Part shown: positions 1 through 5,035 of the stretch, one piece after another
Layout: each line of letters starts with the position of its first letter
Numbering within the stretch: the stretch's first letter is position 1
Source of the DNA: Bacteroidales bacterium
Lineage (GTDB): Bacteria; Bacteroidota; Bacteroidia; Bacteroidales; VadinHA17
Reading direction: 5' to 3'
Assembly: GCA_031285575.1 (NCBI GenBank)
Contig: JAITVX010000256.1
Location: forward strand, 1 to 5,035
DNA: 5,035 bases
Translations under genes and position numbers: made by a program
Notes under the pieces: model-generated
Databases searched by the model: none
Seen by the model: the letters and a program-made list of their open reading frames with translations, nothing else
What the model was told of the DNA's origin: nothing

Positions 1-2
1 GC

Positions 3-74
3 AACCGCGCCGAAGGCGGCTGGACAGGCGAAATATCGACCGAAGTAACAGGCTTCACCGACCTTAACCTGTAA
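3..74 (+). CDS. C-terminal end of an unidentified protein (partial, runs off left edge)
   Basis: An open frame enters from the left edge and ends at a TAA at 72-74, giving 23 residues that finish in GFTDLNL. The frame has the same GGC/GCC/ACC/GAA-rich codon use as the lipoprotein gene downstream, and its stop is followed directly by an A-rich gap. That supports a real gene end rather than a chance frame. The tail (AEGGWTGEISTEVTGF) is polar with scattered Gly, Thr and aromatic residues, as at the end of a beta-rich secreted protein, but no family can be named from so little. The 45-base gap to the next start holds no terminator-like hairpin, so this gene probably shares a transcript with the lipoprotein. 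Confidence 0.6.
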   Translation, partial: NRAEGGWTGEISTEVTGFTDLNL

Positions 75-119
75 AACATAAACAACCTAAAACCTAATCA
101 TAAACTTATATCAAGAAAA

Positions 120-1583
120 ATGAAAAGACTGCTCTTATCACTTGTAACCTTAGCCCTGCTGATAACCGGCTGCTACAAAGACGACATCGACAACCTTAAC
201 CGCAAAGTCGATAACCTCGCCGGCCAGTACGAAACCATCCGTGCAGCGCTCGACGCAAAACAGACCGTTACCGGCATCGAAAACACCGCCGGCGGATACA
301 CAATAACATTCTCCGGCGGCCAGACGGTAGAAGTTAAAAACGGCAGCACGCCCGTGTTCACCGCCGGCAGCAACGGCAACTGGTTCGTTGACGGTGCCGA
401 CACCGGCATAAAAGCCACCGCCGCCGAAATAGAGATAGCCGGCGGCTACTGGCATATCGACGGCGTAAACACCGGCGTAAAAGCCGCCGGCGCCGACGGA
501 ATAAACGGAACCAGCCCGCCCGCCATCACCGGAATAGTAATAGCCGGCGGCAGCATGACGTTTACGTTCAGCAATGCAACGCAGCTTGTCGTTCCAATGG
601 CGGCCACCCCCGTCAGCCTGTCTATTGCCTGCGCCGGAATACAGGTCTTCAGGTTTGGCGAAACGAAAACATTTGACGTTGTTCAGAGTGGTGTCGGCAA
701 CATCTCGGTTTCCAAACCCGACGGATGGAAGGTTTCCCTCAGCGGCGACAAAATAACCGTTACCGCCCCCGCCGCCGAAAACACCTATGCAGAACATGAC
801 GGCACGGTGTCGGTGGTAGCAGTCGGCGAAAGCGGCACAGCCATTGCCGGCATGCGCATACACGCAACCGGCGGTAACTACAACCGCCTTATCGACTTTG
901 AAGACCCGCGCGTGGCCGACTATCTGGCAGGCCCCACCTCCTACGGCGAAAACCTGTATGACGGCCACCCCAACCAGTACTTCGGCTACGACGATGCCGG
1001 CAGCGGGCTCTGCATGATGATTAACGAAGACCCGTACTCCCCCGGAGTTTATAATTACTGGAACGGCGGCATTGCCATTTCGCAGTGGAACAACATCACT
1101 GCTGCAAGCTACACCAACCAGTGCAGCGCCTATTACAGCGACGCCACCACCGGCAGGGGCGGATACGGCGGCTCGGCAACATTTGCCGTAAACAATGGCA
1201 GCGGCACGGTTTCATTTGCCGACGGCGCCACGGAATGTACCTTCGACCATTTCCATGTAACCAACAGCACCTATGCCGCACTGAGCATGATGAACGGCGA
1301 CGGTTATGCCAGAAAGTTTGAAACAGGCGACTGGTTCAGGTTAGTCATCACCGCAGAAGATAAGGATGGCGCCCCGACCGGAACGCCCGTAGAGTTTTAC
1401 CTGGCCGACTTCCGCACCGGAGCTTCTCCCGGCATCCTCACCGAATGGGCAATGGTTGACCTCACGCCGCTCGGCAGCCACGTGCACGCGCTGAAGTTCG
1501 ACCTTCAAAGCACCGACAACAGCGTTTATGGAATGAACACACCGGCATATTTCTGCTTCGACAACCTGGCGCTGAAGAAATAA
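120..1583 (+). CDS. Surface lipoprotein with DUF4988-like N-terminal region and C-terminal DUF4465 domain
   Basis: A 487-residue exported lipoprotein. Residues 1-17 form a signal peptide with a lipobox (LITGC) and lipidated Cys18. The following YKDDID resembles the Bacteroidota lipoprotein export signal, an acidic patch just after the cysteine, so outer-membrane surface display is likely. Residues 22-48 read as a short coiled coil (DNLNRKVDNLAGQYETI). Residues about 52-160 are Gly-rich beta repeats like DUF4988, including two WxxDGxxTGxKA units. Residues about 161-250 look Ig/BACON-like (KPDGWKVSLSGDKITVTAP). Residues about 258-485 match DUF4465, with NGGIAISQWN, TNSTYAALSMMNGDGYARKF, EFYLADFR and the closing GMNTPAYFCFDNL. 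The ligand cannot be read from the sequence. DUF4465 proteins are, as I recall, linked to cobamide-capture loci in gut Bacteroidota (BtuH-like), so a binding role is inference. The ATG at 120 fits the signal peptide and follows an A-rich leader; no Shine-Dalgarno is seen. Confidence 0.9.
   Translation: MKRLLLSLVTLALLITGCYKDDIDNLNRKVDNLAGQYETIRAALDAKQTVTGIENTAGGYTITFSGGQTVEVKNGSTPVFTAGSNGNWFVDGADTGIKATAAEIEIAGGYWHIDGVNTGVKAAGADGINGTSPPAITGIVIAGGSMTFTFSNATQLVVPMAATPVSLSIACAGIQVFRFGETKTFDVVQSGVGNISVSKPDGWKVSLSGDKITVTAPAAENTYAEHDGTVSVVAVGESGTAIAGMRIHATGGNYNRLIDFEDPRVADYLAGPTSYGENLYDGHPNQYFGYDDAGSGLCMMINEDPYSPGVYNYWNGGIAISQWNNITAASYTNQCSAYYSDATTGRGGYGGSATFAVNNGSGTVSFADGATECTFDHFHVTNSTYAALSMMNGDGYARKFETGDWFRLVITAEDKDGAPTGTPVEFYLADFRTGASPGILTEWAMVDLTPLGSHVHALKFDLQSTDNSVYGMNTPAYFCFDNLALKK
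378..494 (+). repeat. Two in-frame copies of a WxxDGxxTGxKA protein repeat
   Basis: Residues 87-102 and 110-125 of the lipoprotein are copies of one unit spaced 23 residues (69 bases) apart: NWFVDGADTGIKATAA and YWHIDGVNTGVKAAGA. Trp, Asp-Gly, Thr-Gly and Lys-Ala are kept in both, while many codons differ, which suggests an old duplication kept for its fold rather than a recent slippage event. The block is flanked by two further related strands, GIENTAGGYTITFS (from residue 52) and GIVIAGGSMTFTFS (from residue 138). The whole region therefore reads as a short stack of beta units forming a stalk between the lipid anchor and the C-terminal domains. Confidence 0.65.
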
Positions 1584-1627
1584 TGCAATGATTTCACTCC
1601 ATGGTTCGCATTAATGTCGGTATAATA

Positions 1628-1659
1628 TTTAGAATCGTGTAAAATTTTTACGTTCTTTG
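1628..1659 (+). promoter_or_regulatory. Weak candidate promoter for the GT117 gene
   Basis: Bacteroidota primary-sigma promoters have a -7 box near TAnnTTTG and a -33 box near TTTG. Here TACGTTC followed by TTTG (1649-1659) is a loose match to the -7 element, and TTTAG (1628-1632) lies 16 to 18 bases upstream as a possible -33 element. Neither is a full match, and AT-rich DNA gives such matches by chance. The position, 24 or more bases before the ATG at 1683, is reasonable. This is a suggestion only. Confidence 0.22.
1639..1651. promoter_or_regulatory. Perfect AT-rich palindrome GTAAAATTTTTAC, possible operator
   Basis: The arms GTAAAA and TTTTAC pair perfectly about a central T at 1645, and G-T wobble pairs would extend them one or two positions outward. 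It lies inside the candidate promoter region before the GT117 gene, where a regulator-binding site could sit. As RNA it would make a weak A-U hairpin with no room for a loop, so a terminator is unlikely. The palindrome is certain; any binding function is inferred. Confidence 0.3.
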
Positions 1660-1682
1660 CCCTAAATTAAAAACTTGTGCCT

Positions 1683-4600
1683 ATGTCTTCTGTCTTGAGT
1701 AATTACCGCCGACTAAACAATATCACCGGATGGATTGTTTTTACCGTTTCGTTTGCCGTTTACCTTATTACGGTTGAGCCTACGGTCAGTTTTTGGGATT
1801 GCGGCGAGTTTGTTCTCTCCGCCTTCAGGCTGCAGGTAGGGCATCCTCCCGGAGCGCCGCTGTTTTTGATGCTTGGCCGCATTTCAACGCTGTTTGCGCT
1901 GGGCGACACCTCGAAGGTTGCGCTGATGATGAACGCAATGTCGGCGCTGTGCAGTGCCTTTGCAATACTGTTTCTGTTCTGGACCATTACGCACCTTGTG
2001 CGGCGCGTTTATACGGCAAACGGAGAACTTGAACAGAGGCATCTGTTTCCGGTTATATGTTCGGGAATTATCGGCTCGCTGGCATACACCTTTTCCGACA
2101 CGTTCTGGTTTTCGGCTGTTGAGGGCGAGCTTTACGCTCTTTCGTCGCTGATAACCGGGCTGGTATTCTGGGCAATGCTTAAATGGGAAGAAGAGGCCGA
2201 CCGCGACGGCTCCGGACGGTGGATTATACTTATTGCATACATAATGGGGCTGGGGCTTGGCGTTCACCGCCTCAACCTGCTTGTGCTGCCGGTGCTGGTA
2301 TTTGTATATTATTTCCGCAAGTATGAGGTTACGCTTAAAGGCGTTATTAAAACACTTGTTTTGTCGGTATTAATGCTGTGGCTGATGGTCTTTGTACTTG
2401 TGCCCGGAGTTCCGGCAGTTGCAGGATGGTTTGAACGTTTCTTTGTAAACACGCTCGGGCTTCCCTACAACAGCGGGCTTATACTGTTTCTTGCTGTCCT
2501 CTTCGGAAGCCTTGCAGCTGTAATCGCTTACTCGCTGAAAAGCAAACGGAAACTCCTCAACTATGTTACGACCTGCATTCTGGTGGTAATGATTGGCTAT
2601 TCGTCATACGCCATGATAGTAATAAGGTCGTCGGCCAGGCCCCCGATGAATCAGAACAACCCTTCCGATATCTTTTCGCTGTCGTATTACATAAACATGA
2701 AACAGTATGGCAGTTCGCCCAAGTTTTACGGTAATTATTACAGCGCCCCGGTTGTAGGAGTTGAGCGTAAAGTGGCGGGATATAATAAGGTTAACGGCAG
2801 GTATGAACCCTATTACCGACCCGACTACAAATACAGCGAACAGTTCCTTACGGTATTTCCACGCATGTACAGTCCCGATTCCGGACACAGGGCTGAATAC
2901 GAACACTGGGGCAAAGTGAAAGGCCGGCGATATACGGTGGGGCAGGAGACAGTCGTATGTCCTGTGTTCTCTGAAAACCTGCGATACTTTTTCAGGTATC
3001 AGGTAGGTTTCATGTATCTGCGCTATTTTATGTGGAACTTTGCAGGCCGGCAGAACGATGTTCAGGGAAACGGCAACCGGATACACGGCAACTGGATAAG
3101 CGGTATTGACTTTATCGACGAGGCACGCCTTGGCAACCTTGAAGCATATCCTGCCGATTTGCATGCAAACAGGGGGCGCAACACATATTTTTTCCTCCCT
3201 TTAATTATTGGGCTGGGAGGGCTTCTGTGGCAGTATAAAAGAAACAATTTGGGCTTCTGGCTTGTGATGGCTTTCTTTTTCATGACCGGGCTTGCAATAA
3301 TATTCTATCTCAATCAGTACCCCAACCAGCCGAGGGAAAGAGATTACGCCTATGCAGGCTCTTTCTATGCGTTTGCAATATGGATAGGCATGGGATTCAT
3401 GTTCTTTTACGAACAGTTGCAACGCTTTTTTAGCGAACGGCTTTCGGCAGCCGTAACGTTTGTTATGCTGCTGTTTGCGGCGCCGGTGCTTATGGGTACG
3501 CAAAACTGGGACGACCATAACCGTGCAGGCAGATATACGGCAAGAGACATTGGTGCAAACTATCTTAATTCCACAGCACCCAACAGTATCCTGTTTACTT
3601 ATGGCGACAACGACTCGTTCCCCGTGTGGTATGTGCAGGATGTTGAACAGGTGAGGCCCGATGTAAGGGTTGCAAACCTCAGCTACCTCCAGGCAGGCTG
3701 GTATATAGAGATGATGAGGCAGAAAACATTCGACGCCGACCCGATGCCGCTTACACTTGGCCCCGACAAGTATATTGACGGAACAAGAGAACAGCTCCCG
3801 GTAAACAGGCGTGTCGATCAGCCGGTTGAGCTTGGCAAAATAGTGGAGTTTGCCGGCATGGACGACAACCAGTACAAGATAGATTACACCGGAAGAGGCG
3901 ACTACATGAACTATCTTCCCACGAACAGGTTTATTATAGACGTCGATACCGCCACAGTTCTGGCAAACGGAACGGTGAAACCATATTACAGGGACAGAAT
4001 CGTATCGCCAATGATCTGGGAATACTCGTCGTCGGACGCCTTTAAGGGCGACCTTGCAATTATGGACATGTTATCGACAGACAGGTGGAAACACCCCGTC
4101 TATTACGCTGCCACAGTGCCTGCATCGCAGTATAACGGGCTCGACAGTTTTTTTGTTCAGGAAGGGCTGGCCTACCGCGTTGTTCCGATAGAAAAAGATA
4201 CCAGCACCACGGGAATTATGATAGACACCCATGTTATGTTCGACAACATGATGAACCGTTTCAAATGGGGCAATGCCAGCGACCCGAAGGTATATCTCGA
4301 CGAAAATAACCGCAGGATGTTCAGCAATTTCAGGCGTACGTTTGCCTTGCTGTCGAACGAATTGCTTATTCAGGGCGACACGGCAAGGGCTGTGCAGGTT
4401 GCGCACAAGGCCATGGAAATAGTTCCTTCCAACAAGTTGCCGCACGACTTCTTTTCAATAGGCATTGTCGAAGCGCTGTATCGCGCCGGCGAAACCGAAG
4501 AGGCAGAAAAGCTTGTTGGCGAAATAATAGCCTACGCCAAAACATATCTCGAATATGCAGTCAGCGTAAGCGCCGGCGAAAGGTACGGGCTCGACTATCC

Positions 4601-4739
4601 GATGGGGATAAACATGCAAAGCCTGCTCGACATATACCACATGTCGGTAAGGCTTGGGCTCGGTTCGCTTACAGCCATAATAGAACCTGAAATGAACAGA
4701 TATTACGGCAGGCTTTATTCGACCCGCGACAGGCAATGA
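1683..4739 (+). CDS. DUF2723 / glycosyltransferase family 117 (GT117) membrane protein
   Basis: A polytopic inner-membrane protein of 1018 residues, the usual size for Bacteroidota DUF2723 proteins. This family includes the eukaryotic O-mannosyltransferase TMEM260 and is assigned a GT-C fold, so transfer of a lipid-linked sugar to exported proteins or glycans is likely; donor and acceptor are unknown. After the first membrane segment (about 16-30) comes the family signature EPTVSFWDCGEF then GHPPGAP (33-59), whose Asp39 and Glu42 are candidate catalytic acids in the first periplasmic loop. About a dozen hydrophobic segments follow. A Tyr-rich soluble insert lies at about 316-500 and includes NFAGRQND. 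Then come NQPRERDYAYAGSFYAFAIW (547-566) and TYGDNDSFPVWY (639-650). The tail (about 880-950) has TPR-like helices. A GTG at 1677 would add two residues; the in-frame ATG at 1683 is preferred as the normal start codon after an A-rich stretch. The stop overlaps the next gene's start. Confidence 0.93.
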   Translation: MSSVLSNYRRLNNITGWIVFTVSFAVYLITVEPTVSFWDCGEFVLSAFRLQVGHPPGAPLFLMLGRISTLFALGDTSKVALMMNAMSALCSAFAILFLFWTITHLVRRVYTANGELEQRHLFPVICSGIIGSLAYTFSDTFWFSAVEGELYALSSLITGLVFWAMLKWEEEADRDGSGRWIILIAYIMGLGLGVHRLNLLVLPVLVFVYYFRKYEVTLKGVIKTLVLSVLMLWLMVFVLVPGVPAVAGWFERFFVNTLGLPYNSGLILFLAVLFGSLAAVIAYSLKSKRKLLNYVTTCILVVMIGYSSYAMIVIRSSARPPMNQNNPSDIFSLSYYINMKQYGSSPKFYGNYYSAPVVGVERKVAGYNKVNGRYEPYYRPDYKYSEQFLTVFPRMYSPDSGHRAEYEHWGKVKGRRYTVGQETVVCPVFSENLRYFFRYQVGFMYLRYFMWNFAGRQNDVQGNGNRIHGNWISGIDFIDEARLGNLEAYPADLHANRGRNTYFFLPLIIGLGGLLWQYKRNNLGFWLVMAFFFMTGLAIIFYLNQYPNQPRERDYAYAGSFYAFAIWIGMGFMFFYEQLQRFFSERLSAAVTFVMLLFAAPVLMGTQNWDDHNRAGRYTARDIGANYLNSTAPNSILFTYGDNDSFPVWYVQDVEQVRPDVRVANLSYLQAGWYIEMMRQKTFDADPMPLTLGPDKYIDGTREQLPVNRRVDQPVELGKIVEFAGMDDNQYKIDYTGRGDYMNYLPTNRFIIDVDTATVLANGTVKPYYRDRIVSPMIWEYSSSDAFKGDLAIMDMLSTDRWKHPVYYAATVPASQYNGLDSFFVQEGLAYRVVPIEKDTSTTGIMIDTHVMFDNMMNRFKWGNASDPKVYLDENNRRMFSNFRRTFALLSNELLIQGDTARAVQVAHKAMEIVPSNKLPHDFFSIGIVEALYRAGETEEAEKLVGEIIAYAKTYLEYAVSVSAGERYGLDYPMGINMQSLLDIYHMSVRLGLGSLTAIIEPEMNRYYGRLYSTRDRQ

Positions 4740-5035
4740 GGTTTTTCAGGCCGTTTTTTGCAGCACGGTGGATATACCGCAATGCCGTTTTCAGGATAGC
4801 GGCCGGCGAAAAAACCGTTTGCCTCACGTTCGACGACGGCCCCGCCCCCGAGTCAACGCCGCATATTGTTTCTTTACTGAAGCGCCATAACGTAAAAGCC
4901 ATGTTTTTCTTTTCGGGCAACAGGGCAGAGCGGCACCGGGATATTGTTAAACAGGTAACATGCCATGGACACATTGTCGGAAACCATGGGTTTCACCATA
5001 TAGACGGATGGGCTTCGTCATGTGGCAAGTATATA
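4736..5035 (+). CDS. Polysaccharide deacetylase (CE4 / NodB family), partial at right edge
   Basis: The first 100 codons of a metal-dependent polysaccharide deacetylase; the frame is open to the window edge. NodB motif 1 is TFDDGP (31-36): Asp33 would be the catalytic base and Asp34 a metal ligand. Motif 2 is NHGFHH (83-88): His84 and His88 have the right HxxxH spacing to bind the metal, although the usual Ser/Thr after the first His is Gly. AMFFFSGNRAE (55-65) matches the strand and turn after motif 1 (typical TFF.xG). There is no cleavable signal peptide; the N-terminus (MRFFRPFFAARWIYRN) is basic and aromatic, so a cytoplasmic or membrane-associated location is possible. Motifs 3 to 5 lie beyond the window. 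The ATG overlaps the preceding TGA as ATGA, so translation is probably coupled to the GT117 gene. The substrate, an N- or O-acetylated glycan, cannot be determined. Confidence 0.92.
   Translation, partial: MRFFRPFFAARWIYRNAVFRIAAGEKTVCLTFDDGPAPESTPHIVSLLKRHNVKAMFFFSGNRAERHRDIVKQVTCHGHIVGNHGFHHIDGWASSCGKYI

Larger units (their letters stand above)
1584..1682. other. AT-rich intergenic gap between lipoprotein and glycosyltransferase genes
   Basis: These 99 bases are clearly more AT-rich than either neighbouring gene and are the only gap in the window long enough for a promoter. They hold a perfect 13-base palindrome, a weak Bacteroidota-type promoter candidate, and a six-base inverted repeat (TAATGC at 1581-1586 and GCATTA at 1608-1613, 21 bases apart) that lacks a following T-run. 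No convincing intrinsic terminator, RNA gene or small ORF is visible. The gap most likely marks a change of transcription unit, though readthrough is possible because the genes on both sides point the same way. Confidence 0.6.

Noticed and set aside
75..119. Gap before the lipoprotein, considered as a promoter or riboswitch
   Set aside because: It is only 45 bases, A-rich and without -7 or -33 elements or a hairpin; it is far too short for a cobalamin riboswitch.
150..968. Long open frame of 272 codons on the minus strand, opposite the lipoprotein
   Set aside because: The plus-strand gene has a signal peptide and recognisable domains. The reverse frame stays open because the GGC/GCC-rich codons rarely give reverse stops; its product is a Gly/Ala/Val-rich sequence with no recognisable motif.
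1581..1613. Inverted repeat TAATGC/GCATTA after the lipoprotein, considered as a terminator
   Set aside because: The stem is only six base pairs with a 21-base loop, overlaps the stop codon, is AT-rich and has no following T-run.
2604..3164. Minus-strand open frame of 186 codons inside the GT117 gene
   Set aside because: It lies wholly within a strongly supported plus-strand gene whose family motifs surround this stretch, and its product shows no recognisable domain.
2625..3185. Tyr-rich soluble insert of the GT117 protein, considered as a novel domain
   Set aside because: Its landmarks (YGNYYSAPVV, WGKVKGRRY, NFAGRQNDVQG) agree with what I recall of ordinary Bacteroidota DUF2723 proteins, so it is part of the family rather than an insertion.
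4669..4974. Minus-strand open frame across the junction of the GT117 and deacetylase genes
   Set aside because: The plus strand carries the end of the GT117 protein and clear NodB motifs 1 and 2 in the same span, so the reverse frame is a shadow.

Overview
The window looks like a chromosomal segment from a member of the Bacteroidota, most likely order Bacteroidales. Four things point there. One is a DUF4988-DUF4465 type lipoprotein with an acidic stretch just after the lipid-anchored cysteine. The second is a large DUF2723 (GT117) membrane protein with sequence blocks typical of Bacteroidota. The third is the lack of Shine-Dalgarno sequences, with A-rich stretches before the starts instead. 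The fourth is overall moderate GC with AT-rich intergenic gaps. All genes are on the + strand. Genus and species cannot be decided from the sequence.

Layout. Positions 3-74 hold the last 23 codons of an unidentified gene. After a 45-base A-rich gap comes a 487-residue lipoprotein (120-1583), probably exposed on the outer-membrane surface. It has a lipobox, a short coiled coil, a glycine-rich beta-repeat region, an Ig-like domain and a C-terminal DUF4465 domain. A 99-base AT-rich gap (1584-1682) follows. It contains a perfect 13-base palindrome and a weak candidate promoter, and it probably separates two transcription units. Next is a DUF2723/GT117-family polytopic protein (1683-4739), a probable GT-C fold protein glycosyltransferase with a periplasmic helical-repeat tail. 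Its stop codon overlaps the start of a polysaccharide deacetylase (CE4/NodB) in an ATGA arrangement. That gene runs off the right edge at 5035.

How they may work together. The GT117 and deacetylase genes are translationally coupled and both belong to families acting on envelope glycans, so they plausibly form a glycosylation or glycan-modification unit. The lipoprotein is more likely the end of an upstream nutrient-capture operon. DUF4465 proteins are associated in Bacteroidota with surface capture, possibly of cobamides, but nothing in the window proves the ligand. No RNA genes, CRISPR arrays, insertion sequences or phage genes were seen. The region is mostly ordinary Bacteroidota content. 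The main open questions are the lipoprotein's ligand and the glycosyltransferase/deacetylase pairing.
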